A stretch of DNA of 64,000 nt from the NCBI RefSeq assembly GCF_033115175.1, contig NC_084827.1, forward strand, positions 147,367,701 to 147,431,700, read 5' to 3'. Source of the stretch: Lepus europaeus. Lineage: Eukaryota > Chordata > Mammalia > Lagomorpha > Leporidae. The translations under genes and the position numbers were made by a program. Positions within the stretch are counted from its first letter, which is position 1. The number at the start of each line of letters is the position of its first letter. The notes under the pieces were generated by a model. The model was not told the DNA's origin, did not search any database, and saw nothing but the letters and a program-made list of their open reading frames with translations. Shown here piece by piece: positions 1-10,487 of this stretch.

Positions 1-94
1 AGGGAAGCTCCACAGTCACACATGCCCGGTGGCGACATGCAAATGCTAGTGAGCACTGATTTCAGGGCAGTGTGGACAGGACGCTCTGTAGGCA
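1..94. other. anonymous left edge
   Basis: No repeat, exon or RNA signature is recognised before the MIR that begins near 95. The stretch is too short to classify. Confidence 0.4.
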
Positions 95-255
95 GACACA
101 CTCGTGTTTGAATCTCGCACTTGCTTGGTGACCACTGGCAAATGATTTAATCTCAGGATCTTTAATAAAATGGGAATAAGAAGATCCTATTATTATGGCT
201 CCCATGGTTGCTGTGAGGAAATAATAAAAGGACGTCACATTTCCCAGCACCATCT
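95..255 (+). repeat. MIR SINE fossil
   Basis: The stretch follows the MIR core in order: a 'gtttgaatctc' start, a 'ggtgaccactggcaaatgatttaatctc' type middle, then 'taataaaatgggaataa', 'gttgctgtgaggaaataa' and a 'cccagcac' end. MIR is an ancient tRNA-derived SINE shared by all mammals. This copy is diverged and inactive. Open frames running across it on the opposite strand are chance. Confidence 0.75.
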
Positions 256-1023
256 TCCAATAAACCATGGTGGTTCTCACCGTAGTGTCCGCAGCACTTG
301 CCTTGTGGCCGGTGTGGGGCGACAGGGAGCCTGTCAGTACCCTTGATGGGTGGCGTGGCTTCTGGGAGGGCGCATCCCGCCGTGGTGAAACTTCTGTGAG
401 AAAGCAGAGAAAGGAGGGATGAAATGTGAAGAGCCCCAGACAATTCGTTGAGTAAGTAAGACGTCTTGAATTAGACGAAAAGCTCAAAAGCATAAGCGCA
501 AAAGAGTCGACAGGACGACATAAAAATGCTGAGACACAAGGTGGGGAAAGTTGCACTTCAACTTGTTCCCGGCAGCCATGATAGAATTAGTTCAGTAAGT
601 GTATTTCTAAAGCTAATAAAGTAGTGGGACATACAGAAGGCAAGCGGCAGGAAGTGGTCTGTCAGCTTTTCCCAGCACTGGTCTGACCCCAGCCATGGCT
701 ACTTTGTGTCTCCCCTTTAAGGCGGATGTGGGGAACTGGCAGAGCTCCAGAGAAGAGCAGAAATGTAATTATGGCTTGGAAAAGAAGGACGGTGAAGAAA
801 GGCCAAAAAGATGTAGAGTCATTCAGCTTAGCGAATAAAGGCCCAGCTGATCTGAAGGGTCACTGTAAGAAAGACATGGGTTATTTCCCATCCCCACAAA
901 TAAGAGGAGCACAGCAAAGGAAAGATGCTAGCCTCACACTGGAGAAGAGAAGGCTCTGGACTGTGGGAACTGGGGACAAGGATGTCTCAAGGCTCATGCT
1001 GGTAACTGAGAAAGAAAAAGTAT
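256..1023. other. anonymous non-coding stretch
   Basis: No repeat family, exon or RNA gene is recognised. A 132-codon open frame (726-1124, plus) runs straight into the following CSINE and uses SINE sequence for its C-terminus, so it is treated as chance. Confidence 0.4.
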
Positions 1024-1335
1024 GGGGCCCTCATAGTGGCACAGAGGTTAAACCATTGCCTGTGATGCCAGCATCCCAGATGTGCACCAGTTCAAGTCCT
1101 TGCTGCTCCATGGCTCCCTGCTAATGCACCTGGGAAAGCAGAGGAAGGCAGCCCAAGTACTTGGCCCCTGACACCAATGTGGGAGATGGAGATCAAGTTC
1201 CAGGATCCTGGCTTCAGCCAGGCGCAGGCCCAGCCATTGTGGCCATTTGGGGAGTGAATCAGCACATGGAAGATCACTTTCTCCCTCTCCCTCTGTAACT
1301 CTGCCTTTCAAATAAATAAAATAAATCCTTCAGAA
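1024..1335 (+). mobile_element. CSINE (C-repeat SINE), near full length
   Basis: The copy starts with a diverged 'ggggccctcatagtggcacag' head. It passes through 'tgctgctccatggctccctgctaatgc' and 'cttggcccctgacaccaatgtgggaga' and ends in an 'aataaataaaataaatcctt' tail. The family is a Pol III-transcribed tRNA-derived SINE mobilised by L1. Mismatches and CpG loss relative to other copies here suggest an older insertion. Confidence 0.9.
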
Positions 1336-2078
1336 AAGAGGGTTAAAGTACAACTACCACTTGCCCTCCCATTCACGTTTACCCACAAAGGAAGAATGGA
1401 GTTGATACTCAAATATCAGCTTTTACATTATTTGGAAAACAAGCCTATTACTCTTTGAAATAATAACAATAAATAATAAAAATTAGTTCGAAGGTATACA
1501 GGCAAATTAAGTAGAGACAGAAATTTCTGAGAGCAGGCCTTGCTCCCTTTGCCTGGTTTTGGCCGGTTGCCAGGTAAAGTCACCCGGCTCTCTGAAGCTG
1601 CACTTATCCACTGCGTATCCGCAGAGACCACCTCTGATTATGGCTTTTAGGATAGACTACAGAGCTGGTATCCATATGATTGCACTGCAAGGCTGTAATG
1701 ATCTGAAGCCACAGGGCTCCCTGCCTTTCATTGCAGCTCTCTGGCTGCAGGTAGGGACGCTGGGGCCCTCCTGGATCAGGAGGGGGAGTTTCAGCTCAGG
1801 ATGGGGAGAGGAAGCAGGTGGTCCCTCAGCGCTTTCCACTGGGATTCCAGTTTTGGTGGCCGGAGATGGACTTCAATTTGTTTTCTTCCTTTGCCAAGTG
1901 AGGACACCTTTGACTCAAAGACAAAGAGCTGTACCTACGATATTCTTCTTCCTCTTCTTTCCCTTTCCCATCTCTCTATTATCATTTCTGTCATTGATTT
2001 TCAATTACATCAGTAACACAGAACAATTTATCAGGAATTTTCCACGTTAGTGTATATAGCAGTCTCTCCCTTATTGCT
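1336..2078. other. anonymous non-coding stretch
   Basis: No known repeat is recognised. A 163-codon plus-strand frame (1559-2050) carries no family motif, and its C-terminal third is an F/L/S-rich translation of a pyrimidine tract. I read it as chance. Confidence 0.4.
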
Positions 2079-2094
2079 TTTTTTTTTTTTTTTA

Positions 2095-2465
2095 AATTTC
2101 GATTACCTGCAGTCAACTAGGGTTCAAAAATATTAAATGGAAAACTCCAGAAATAAAGTTGGAACTTTAAGTTGCATGCAGGGAATAAATCTCATGCTAG
2201 CTTGCTCCATCTTTCCCTGGGAATGTGACTCACCCCTTCAAAAACACATCCATGCTATGTGTTCCCCACCCGTTAGTCACTTAGTAGTCAGTCATAGTTA
2301 TCAGGTCCAATGTCAAGCTATCACCATGTTTGCCTATAAGTTCAGAACCATCCACAGTTTGCAGTATTCCCTGGAGGTGTGGAGTATATCCCGCACTGGT
2401 GGTCTTGAAATGTATATCCCACATATAATACGGAATTATTATACAACTCAGTTCAACTACTGAAT
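2095..2465 (+). mobile_element. Tigger-like (TcMar) DNA transposon fossil
   Basis: After a T16 run (2079-2094) comes 'gattacctgcagtcaac', 'aaatattaaatggaaaactcc', 'agaaataaa', 'cacccgttagtcacttagtagtc' and 'ggttatcag'-like text. I recognise this as the subterminal region of Tigger-type mariner elements. No transposase remains. The family level is recalled from memory and the exact subfamily is not resolved. Confidence 0.6.
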
Positions 2466-2509
2466 TTTTTATTCCTTGGCACAGATATACTGCATTTCTT
2501 TGTCATATA

Positions 2510-2720
2510 ATTTAAAAATACTTCAGAGTAGTGTTAATGGTGGAAGTCAGATTAATGGCGACTCTCGAAGGGTAGTGATTGGAGGTGGCCTGCAGGAATC
2601 TTCTGGGGTGCTGTAAATGTTAATAATGTGTCTCTGAGTAGTGAATACAATAAAAATGGTCTCATCTGTTTCCTTTACTGAATGCAAACTACACTGCAAT
2701 TCGGAAGTTTTAAAAAGTGA
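2510..2720 (+). repeat. probable ancient L1 3' UTR fragment
   Basis: The order 'gtagtgattggaggtggc', 'cttctggggtgctgtaaatgtt' and 'actacactgcaattcgg' resembles the 3' UTR of old mammalian L1M/L1ME elements. The copy is strongly diverged and the assignment is tentative. Confidence 0.4.
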
Positions 2721-2779
2721 ATGAAAATTATTGAATTCAAAAGATATTACAAAATAGTGGGCTCTGTTTCTTTATTATT

Positions 2780-2945
2780 AATGACTCTATGAAATGGATG
2801 CTTTTATCCTATTTTAGAAAATGAGACCGACTCAAATACAAAGAAAGAAAACTGCTCACATCTCCCCACACTCGGTAAGTAACTGGGATGGGATTTAAAC
2901 TGAGATCATTCTGGCCCTCATGTTCTAACTCTAATTCTGAAGAGA
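2780..2945 (-). repeat. MIR SINE fossil (antisense)
   Basis: The order 'tatgaaatggatgcttttatcc', 'attttagaaaatgaga', 'cactcggtaagtaactggga', 'gggatttaaactga' and 'ctcatgttct' matches an antisense MIR core, although it is diverged. Confidence 0.6.
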
Positions 2946-4737
2946 GACTGCTGAAAAAAGTGACGTCCAGAAGTTGTCTGAAGTGACCAAGCTCGTGCTC
3001 TGGACAAGTGGCTCCCAGGCCACCAGGCTCCCGTCCACTGTTCGGCTCAACAACCCACTTCCCCTCCACTTAATTTTCAGGATATCCAACGAAGTCATTC
3101 TTTCCTACATCCCAGAATATAAGTGAGGGCTTACTGTTGGAGAAACTTCTAGAAATTTCCTACAATGAGTCATATATTTAACTTTCACTAAAGGGTGAAA
3201 TATTTGAGAGTCGGAGAACATTTTTTTTTTTTCCATTTTGACTCTGGGCAACATGAAAATTACATGCTTTTATAGAAAATGATTTGGTTTCTAACCTCAG
3301 ATATGTGTATGAGGTTTAAGGATTTTCTTTATTTTGGAACTTGTGAATGATATATTATTGATTTGAAGGGTGGTAAGAATGGTTCAAGTTGCCAGAGAGG
3401 CGGCTCTGGGACGATTTAGGAAAATTCATATAAAAGTATGAGTTGCACAAACCTCTGTATAGTTTTTCTTATAAAGACTGGCCTTCCCTTTTCTGGCTAT
3501 TTCCCCTCAATTTAACTTATGAGAAAAGTCTCAAGTCCCTGTTTTCTACAGTTTCTATTTTAAAAAAACATTTTTCTTTCATTTCATCTCCTCCCCCCGC
3601 CAAACCCCACGATGCTCTTTTTTGCACTTCTCATTACTGAGTTGTATATGTTTTCATTACATCTCCACTCCTGGCATGAGACTGTTTACATCAAATCCAT
3701 TTAAGCATATTTTAGAAAATGATAATTGTGCTCTTTTAGGAATGGCAGGAATGCAGCAAGAACCCATACTCCTGACCTAATCAGTTCACTCCCATAATTG
3801 GAATAAATTCTGTTCTGCAATATCCACTATTGAGGACTATACAACTTTCCAGCCCTCAAGAGCATATTTCCTGAAAGTGTAAATAATAGAACTGTAGATG
3901 GGAGCCATAGAATACAACTAATTTTGTAGCAAAGGAAATCATATCCCAAACATCTTTTGCAAATTGGTTTCTTCCATCAATGAGCAGTGATGCATGTAAC
4001 CTATAGTTAATGATGTCTTTCTATTCTTAATTAAATGAATTTGCAATACCTATGTCCTTAGTTGAACTGGGTTTAGAAGTATGTATTAGAAGGCATGCAA
4101 AGCTGGGAGTGCTTTCTGGACTTTCTTGGTATTTAGTTTGTAAACACAGAATCACTACTCAAAAAAGAAGAAAAGGAGAACAAAAGCTCAGCATGTTTTT
4201 TTCAGCTGCTTGGGCTCTTTGGCATGAAACCAGGTTAAACGTTAGCAGAATCATTATAGAAAAGCCCTAGGAGTGAATGATATTTTATTCCTTGTTGCCG
4301 CTAGGGTAGACCTAAATAAAAAGCAAAGACTGACATTTTCCTTGCTAGAGTATGCATTATGTGTTAAAGGAAACCTTTTGCTCTTTGACTGTTGGTTTGC
4401 ATGGAAGAGTAAGATAGCCAAGCCTAACTTCATGTCCTCAAGCTTTGAGGTGTTTATGAATTTCTGACAATGACAAATGCTCAAAGCAAGTTCAAATCTA
4501 TTATCTGATGAAGAAAATGCTTTGTTCAAGGTGAGTTACTACTAATTCAATAGAAATATATTTTGAAATTTTATTTCTGGAATATATCACTTTATAATAT
4601 GCAAGTCTAAAAGGAAATATGTTCCCTTTCCTCTACAAATTTATGTTATTTTCTTGCTTTTCTGTCCAGATTACAAAAATAATAGATTGGTACAGAAGAT
4701 GCAAGCAATACAGAAAAGTATTTAAAGAGTAAGTTAT
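2946..4737. other. anonymous AT-rich stretch
   Basis: About 1.8 kb has no recognised repeat, exon or RNA. Short frames here (for example 3443-3640 and 4052-4270) lack any family signature. It is CSINE-free up to the full-length L1. Confidence 0.4.
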
Positions 4738-5825
4738 ATTCCAATATGGCGGAATAGGGAGGGAGCTTGCTGCTCTAGTCTAGGGGAAGATAGTTAGGAA
4801 AAAGTGGAGAGGGTGCAATCTCAGGGAAGAGTTAGTTGCTCTGCAAACAGCAGAGGAAACTCCATGCAAATTAGAGGGACACTGTGGATCTATGTGGAGG
4901 ATGTGAACATGCACAGTTCAGGACCCCAGCAGCTGAGAGCCTCAGCACCAGCTTTGGAGAGTGAGTCAAGACCAGACTGCAGCAGCCCAAGCCACTGGTG
5001 ATAAAGTTGCAGGAAGAGCCTGGCGTAGGTCCGACTTGGAGCCTTGTGGGAGATAGTGTACCTTGCCAACCTAAAGGAAAAAATAGGGGCATGTTTCTCT
5101 CTCCCCGACCACCCAGCATCCTGTCATTAGCCGAGAGAGGGAAGCCACCATTTTGGACATTTGTAACAGCTGTACCAGCTTGTGTCTGAGAGCCCAGCAA
5201 CCAGCTGAGAGGAGATGCCTGAGTCTGGCTGGGAGAACTGACAGGGGGCTGGGTGCTCATGACTGTGGGAGCCTTGTGTGCTAAGGACTGTGGCTGCATG
5301 GGAGGGCACAGGGTGCGGCTTGGTCTCTGGGCAGTCACTGTGGGTGGCTCCACACACTCATGGCTCCCTGATTTCCTGGTGAGGGTCATTGCTTTGGGAT
5401 CCGTGCTCACACTAAGGTCTGCAGGGATCTTTTGTATGGTTCTTGTGGCAGCACGGATGCATATTGTACCCACTGGAGCTAGCGCCCAGACATTGGACTC
5501 CTTGGAGGAGAGGGGGTAGACATGAGACTTTGCCAACAGAGCAGATCAAACTCCTCTTATTAAAAAAAAAAGAAGAGATTTACCATGCCCAACTTGGGTG
5601 TCACCTTGGACACTCTCCTCACCCTGGAGCACTGAGCAGAACTCTCTGGCCACACCCAGTACATGCCTCTGGGTATTTACTGAAAGAGCAGACACTCAAC
5701 TAAGCCACAGAGGCATAATCTAAATATAAAAACCATCAAAGGGAAAAAAAAAATACCAGCAAGTATTTCCACAAACGCCTAAAAATAAATGCAGCAATTC
5801 AAGAAACAAGAATAAGGAAGACAAC
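4738..5825 (+). other. L1 5' UTR (promoter-bearing region) of the 4738-8913 element
   Basis: Roughly 1.1 kb runs from the 'atatggcggaatag' start to the first ORF1-like ATG near 5826. It is locally GC-rich (4800-5520) and then turns A-rich ('gggaaaaaaaaaataccagc'). In L1 families this region carries the internal Pol II promoter. Open frames on both strands across 4800-5536, including a 221-codon minus-strand frame, are by-products of its composition and have no protein family signature. Confidence 0.7.
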
Positions 5826-6770
5826 ATGATGCCCCCAAAGGAACACAACACTTCAATACTAGAATGTGAAGATGAGAGATTGAAGAAATGCCAGAAACAG
5901 AATTTTAAAAAAATGACCATAGGATTACTTAGAAGTAATCATTAGCAAATCCACGAATTAGAGAAATTCATACAGGAAACAAATGAAAATTTTCCAATGA
6001 AATTGAGATTTTAAAGAGAAATCAAGGGGTCAGTGCTGTGGTGTAGTGGGTAAAGCCTCCACCTGCAGTGCCGGCATCCCATATGGGTGCCAGTTCCAGT
6101 TCCGGCTGCTCCACATCTAATCCAGCTCTCAGCTATGGCCTGGGAAAGCAGTGGAGGATGGCCCAAGTCCTTGGACCGCTGAAATCATGTGGGAAACCTG
6201 GCAGAAGCTCCTTGCTCTGGCTTCGGATTGGCTCAGCTCTGGCCACTGCAGCCATCTGGGAGAGTGAACCAGCTGATGGAAGACCTCTCTCTCTATCTCT
6301 CTTTCTTTCTTGTTCTCTGCCTCACTGAAACTCTGCCTTTCAAAGAAAAGAAATAAATCTTTTAAAAAAGAGATCAAAATGAAATATTGGAAATGAAGAA
6401 TTCAATAGATCAAATAAAAACTGTGGTGCAAAACCTTAACAACTGACTTGGTGAATAAGAAGAAAGAGTATCCGAGTTAGAAGACAAATCTCTGGAAATT
6501 TTATAGTCAGAGCAAAATAAAGAAGATATTAGAAAACTAAAAAACTGTGTTGGAGATTCATGGGATACTATCAAATGACGCAACATATGGGTCTTAGAGG
6601 AGTTCCTGAAGGTGTGAAAATAGGGAATGTGTTAGAAGGACTTTTAAGTGAAATAATAACAGAAAATTTCCCTAATTTGGAGAATGAAAGGGACATCCAA
6701 GCACAGGAAGCACATAGAACTAATAGACATGATCAGAAAAGATCTTCACCATGACACACTGTAGTCAAAC
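5826..6770 (+). pseudogene. L1 ORF1 remnant, interrupted by a CSINE
   Basis: The frame starting at the paired ATGs (5826/5829) reads as a charged, lysine- and glutamate-rich segment like the start of L1 ORF1, the RNA-binding chaperone. It is broken by stops and by the CSINE at 6026-6366. Further on (6560-6754) the text 'LRGVPEGVKIGNVLEGLL' followed by 'EIITENFPNLENE' matches the conserved RRM/CTD region of L1 ORF1 proteins. Several frameshifts and stops make it non-functional. Confidence 0.75.
6026..6366 (+). mobile_element. CSINE inside L1 ORF1
   Basis: Full-length copy: 'ggggtcagtgctgtggtgtag' head, 'ccggctgctccacatctaatcc', 'ctatggcctgggaaagcagtg', CT-rich tract, 'agaaataaatctttt' tail. 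It splits the ORF1 remnant, so it is younger than the L1. Confidence 0.92.
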
Positions 6771-7210
6771 TCACTACAGTAGAACATAAAGAAAAGACTC
6801 TATAATGTGTGTGACAGAAATGCCAGATTACTTTCAGAGGATCTTCAATTAGAGTCACAGCAGATTTTTCATCAGAAACCCTACAGGCTAGGAGAGAATG
6901 GGAGATATATGCCAAGTCTTAAGAGAAAAAAACTGTGAATCCAGAATACGTATCCTGCAAAACTCTCATTTATGAATGAAGGTGAAATAAAGACCTTCCA
7001 TAACAGAAATTGAAGGAAATTGTCACCACTCATTCAGCCTTACAAAAGATGCTTAAGGATGTGCTACACACAGAAACACAGAAACATGTTCATCTTTATA
7101 AAAGAATACGAAGACAGAAAATCTCCCAGTAAAAGTACAAAGGAAATCCAAAGTAACAATAGGAATACTTATGGAAAAATGGCAGGGTAAAATCGTTACT
7201 TACCAATAGT
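6771..7210 (+). other. L1 ORF1-ORF2 spacer region
   Basis: Text such as 'catcagaaaccctacaggctag', 'actgtgaatccagaatac' and 'aatgaaggtgaaataaagacc' is the long spacer or ORF1-distal region seen in older mammalian L1M elements. It joins directly to the ORF2 start at 'ccttgaatgtaaatggcctc'. No intact frame exists. Confidence 0.65.
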
Positions 7211-7256
7211 CACCTTGAATGTAAATGGCCTCAGCTCTCCAGTTAAAAGATAGACT

Positions 7257-7570
7257 GGCCAGCCGGCGCCATGGCTCACTTGATTAATCCTCTGCCTGCA
7301 GTGCCGGCATTCCATATTGGCATTGGTTCTAGTCCTGGCTGCTCCTCTTCCAGTCCAGCTCTCTGCTGTGGCCCGAGAGGGCAGTGGAGGGCATGGGAGA
7401 CCAGCAGGAAGCACCTGGCTCCTGGCTTCGGATCAGCTCAGTGCTGACCGTAGCAGCCATTTGGGGAGTGAACCAATGGAAGGAAGACCTTTCTCTCTGT
7501 CTCTCTCACTGTCTGTAACTCTACCTGTCAAATAAATAAATAAATAAATAAATAAATAAAAACACAAAAA
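7257..7570 (+). mobile_element. CSINE inside L1 ORF2
   Basis: Head 'ggccagccggcgccatggctc', body 'tccagtccagctctctgctgtgg', tail of eight AAAT units. An 8-bp duplication AGACTGGC flanks it at 7252-7259 and 7572-7579. Removing the insert restores continuous L1 ORF2 text. Confidence 0.92.
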
Positions 7571-7603
7571 AAGACTGGCTGAATGGATTAAAAAACAAGA
7601 CCT

Positions 7604-7951
7604 GGGGCCGGTGCTATGGCATAGTGGGTAAAGGTGTTGCCTGTAGTGCCAACATCCCATGTGGGTGCTGGTTTGAGTCCTGGCTGCTCCACTTCCCATC
7701 CAGCTCTCTGCTATGGCTTGGGAAAGCAGTAGAAGATGGCCCAAGTCCTTGGGCCCCTGCACCTGTGTGGGAGACCTGGAAGAATCTCCTGGCTCCTGGC
7801 TTCGGACTGGCACAACTCTGGCCATTGTGGCCAACTGGGGGAGTGAACCATTAGATAGAAGATCGATCTCTCTCTCTCTCTCTCTCTCTCTGCCTCTCCT
7901 TCTCTCTGTGTGTAACCCTGAATTTCAAATAAATAAACAAATCTTAAAAAA
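7604..7951 (+). mobile_element. CSINE inside L1 ORF2 (second)
   Basis: Full length from 'ggggccggtgctatggcatag' to 'aaataaacaaatcttaaaaaaa', with a (TC)n stretch at about 7866-7891. It lies only 33 bp beyond the previous CSINE in the same orientation. Short 'aagacc'/'aagatcc' repeats flank it. Confidence 0.92.
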
Positions 7952-8479
7952 AGATCCATCTATTTGCTGCCTACAAGAAACACATCTCACCAACAAAGAT
8001 ACACAAAGACTGAAAGTAAAAGGATGGAAAAAGATATTCAATACTAACAGAAATCAAAATAGAGCTAGTGTAGTCATCCTAATATCAGGCAAAATAGACT
8101 TTAACACAAAAGCTGTTGAAAGAGACAAAGAAGGGCACTAATAATGATTAAGGGATCAACTCAATAGGAAGAAATGACTATAATAAACGTATATGCACCC
8201 AATTATAGGGCACCTGGCTATTTAAAAGAAATGTTAATGGATCTAAAGGGAAACATAGACGTCAATACAACAGTAATAGGGGACTTCAATACCCCACTTT
8301 CAGCAATGGACAGACCAACCAGACAGAAAATTATCAAGGAAACAACAGTTAATCAATACTATAGACCAAATGGATCTAAAAGATACCTACAGAACTTTTT
8401 ATCCTACAGTTACAAAATATACATTCCTCTCCCCAGTGCCTGGAACTTTCTCTATGATAGACCACTTGCTAGGCCATAA

Positions 8480-8913
8480 AAAGAAGAAATCCTGTCGTTT
8501 GCAACAAAATGGATGAAATTGGAAAACAACATACTTAGTCAAATAAGCCAGTCCCCAAAGGACAAATACCATATGTTCTCCCTGATCTATGGTAACTAGT
8601 ACAGCACCTAAAAGGTAAACTATAGAAGTGAAATTGACACTTTGAGATGCGAAGACTTTGAACAGCTTTTGTCTTGACTATTGAGGAAGTTTTTTTCATA
8701 CTATTTGTTGACTTCTTAGTATAGAGTTAATCTTATGTATACATAGTTAATTGAAAAGAGATCTTAGTAAAAAATTAGGATGGGAATAGGAGAGGAGGAA
8801 AAAAGGTAGGAATGTGGGTAAGGTGGGAAGAATCACTATGTTCCTAAAAGTTGTATTTATTAAATGCATGAAATTTGTTTACTTTAAATAAAAGGTTTCT
8901 GGGGAAAAAAAAA
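8480..8913 (+). other. L1 3' end and 3' UTR of the 4738 element
   Basis: 'caaaatggatgaaattggaaa' and 'atgttctccctgatctatgg' mark the end of ORF2. They are followed by a 3' UTR with 'gtgaaattgacactttgaga', a purine-rich 'gggaataggagaggagg' tract and the AATAAA-containing end with an A-run. The same 3' end type appears in antisense at 62738-62840. Confidence 0.75.
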
Positions 8914-9054
8914 AAGTTATTCTGCTTCCTGACCAGTGTTAACTCTTTGGAAACCATCTTTCCTGATCTCTCTTCACGCATTTATTTTATCCACTGTACA
9001 TCTATTTGTATATGTGTGTACATACATACTAGAGTTCTTTAAAAAGTTTGTGGA

Positions 9055-9381
9055 GGGGCCAGTGCTGTGGTGTAGTGGGCTAAGCCTTTGCCTGCGGCAC
9101 TGGCATCCCATATGGGTGCTGGTTTGTGTCTGGGCTCGTCCTCTTCTGATCCAGCTCTCTGCTAATGGCCCGGGAAAACAGTGGAAAATGACCCAAGTGC
9201 TTAGGCCCCTGCACCTATGTGTGAGACCAGGAAGAACCTCCTGGCTCCTGGCTTTGGAAGGGTTCAGCTCCTGCCATTGTGGCCATTTGGGGAGTAAACC
9301 AGTGGATGGAAGACTTTTTTCTCTGTCTTTCCCTCTCTCAGTCTGTAATTCTACTTCTTAAATAAACAAAATCTTAAAAAC
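9055..9381 (+). mobile_element. CSINE, full length
   Basis: 'ggggccagtgctgtggtgtag' head, 'ctctgctaatggcccgggaaaac' body, 'aaataaacaaaatcttaaaaac' tail. Imperfect flanking repeats 'aaagtttgtgga' (about 9043) and 'aaagttcatgga' (about 9382) fit a target-site duplication. Confidence 0.92.
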
Positions 9382-9540
9382 AAAGTTCATGGAAATATAA
9401 TTATCTTCTTTCTTAAAATTTAAATATTTTGACATATAAAAATTGTACATATTTATGGGGTAACATGTGATGCTTGGATTTCTATATACATAGTATAAAA
9501 TTCAATCAGTGTAAATCTATCCATCTCGTCAAACATTTAA

Positions 9541-9613
9541 TCTTTTTTTTAAAGATTTATTTATTTATTTGGAAGTCAAAGTTACACAGAGAGAGGAGAG
9601 GGAGGGAGGGAGG

Positions 9614-9654
<41 letters not shown>

Positions 9655-9911
9655 CTTCTAGCTGATGGTTCACTCTCCAATTGTCCGCAATGGCCAGAGC
9701 TGCGCCGATCTGAAGCCAGGAACCAGGAGCTTCTTCCAGATCTCCCATGCGGGTGCAGGGGCCCAAGCACTTGGGCCATCCTCTACTGCTTTCCCAGGCC
9801 ATAGCAGAAAGCTGGATGGGAAGTGGAGCATCTGGGTCTCGAATCAGCACCCATATGGGATGCCGGCGCTTCAGGCCAGGGCATTAACTCACTGTGCCAC
9901 AGACCAGCCCC
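9541..9911 (-). mobile_element. CSINE with expanded GA tract
   Basis: Antisense copy: T-rich tail then 'aagatttatttatttatttgg', body with 'cagagctgcgccgatctgaagcc', ending 'ctgtgccacagaccagcccc'. A duplication 'catttaat'/'catatttaat' flanks it at about 9532 and 9911. The CT-rich part is expanded as GGGA then GA repeats at 9597-9652. Confidence 0.92.
9597..9652. repeat. GGGA/GA microsatellite within a CSINE
   Basis: Four to five GGGA units run into about 16 GA units. The array arose from the SINE's CT-rich region (antisense) and is likely length-variable between animals. Confidence 0.85.
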
Positions 9912-10079
9912 ATATTTAATGTTTCTTGATAGTAAAACACTCAAAATTCTTTTAGTTTTGTTTAGACAGGAAATATACAGCACATTATTTACATCAACCT
10001 ACCGTGTAAATGAATCCCAGAATTTCTTACTCTTGAGATAACTTAGTGTCCATTAATCAATCTCACATTATATTAAAAA

Positions 10080-10392
10080 AAATATAATCTATTTTTATGT
10101 ATTTGAAAGGCAGAGAGAGAGAGAGAGATCGTCTATCTAAAAGTTCATTCCCCAAATACCTGCAACAACCAGGATGGGCAGAGCCAGGCCAGAGCCAGGC
10201 GTCTGGAACTCAGTAGAGGTCTCCATCACGGATGGCAGAGACCTAATGCTTGAGCCATCACCAGCTATCTCCCGGGATGTGCATTAGTAGGAAGCTTGAA
10301 TTGAAGTGGAGCTGGACGCAAACCCAGGCACTGCAAGATGGCATGCTGCCTTCCCAAGTGACATCTTAACTGCTGTACCAAGTATCTGTCCT
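10080..10392 (-). mobile_element. old CSINE, diverged
   Basis: Antisense order: 'atgtatttgaaaggcagagaga', 'ttcattccccaaatacctgcaa', 'gagccaggccagagccaggcg', 'gatgtgcattagtaggaagc', 'acatcttaactgctgtaccaa'. Divergence places it in the older CSINE group. Confidence 0.8.
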
Positions 10393-10487
10393 TCATATTG
10401 ACTTGAAATTCCATTTTTCTTCCAACATTTGGAAATAGCTTCATATATATTTTTTCATGTAAGACATTATACTCTCTAGTACTTTTT

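Larger units (their letters stand above)
7205..8479 (+). pseudogene. L1 ORF2 N-terminal (endonuclease) remnant
   Basis: ORF2 encodes the endonuclease and reverse transcriptase used for target-primed integration. Only the endonuclease side survives. Coding text flanking the two CSINEs reads in order as 'NGLSSPVKRQTG', 'CCLQETHLTNKDTQRLKVKG', 'FNTNRNQNRASV', 'TIINVYAPNYRAPGYLKEML' and 'VIGDFNTPLSAMDRPTRQKI', all characteristic of L1 endonuclease. It carries stops and frameshifts. At about 8479 the sequence jumps directly into 3' UTR-proximal text, so the reverse transcriptase is absent. Confidence 0.8.
4738..8913 (+). mobile_element. L1 LINE: both ends present, internally deleted, three CSINEs inside
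   Basis: The element begins with the L1-type 'ccaatatggcggaataggga' start and ends with a 3' UTR, an 'aataaaaggtttctgggg' polyadenylation region and an A-run. A short direct repeat, AAGTTAT, flanks it at 4731-4737 and 8914-8920. In order it holds a GC-rich 5' UTR, an ORF1 remnant, a spacer, the N-terminal part of ORF2 and a 3' UTR. The reverse transcriptase and C-terminal part of ORF2 are missing. Three CSINEs (6026, 7257, 7604) lie within it. It cannot move on its own. The diverged coding frames point to an older L1 subfamily than those at 28826 or 56827. Confidence 0.85.
9395..10075 (-). mobile_element. antisense L1M-type 3' UTR, interrupted by a CSINE
   Basis: The flanks 9395-9540 and 9912-10075 read as one old L1 3' UTR in reverse. 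The first has 'aaaattgtacatatttatgggg' and 'catgtgatgcttgga'. The second has 'atagtaaaacactcaaaattc' and 'ggaaatatacagcacattat'. The CSINE at 9541-9911 splits it. No coding sequence remains. Confidence 0.7.

Noticed and set aside
1024..1335. tRNA gene in CSINE heads
   Set aside because: CSINEs carry tRNA-derived promoter-like heads, but none of the copies can form a proper cloverleaf with an anticodon, and they are embedded in SINE bodies.
1559..2050. 163-codon plus-strand frame as a gene
   Set aside because: Its C-terminal part is a translated pyrimidine tract, overlapping frames exist in other phases, and no splice or family evidence is present.
4871..5536. 221-codon minus-strand open frame
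   Set aside because: It lies wholly in the L1 5' UTR, antisense to the element, and shows no protein family motif. Its length is explained by GC-rich composition.
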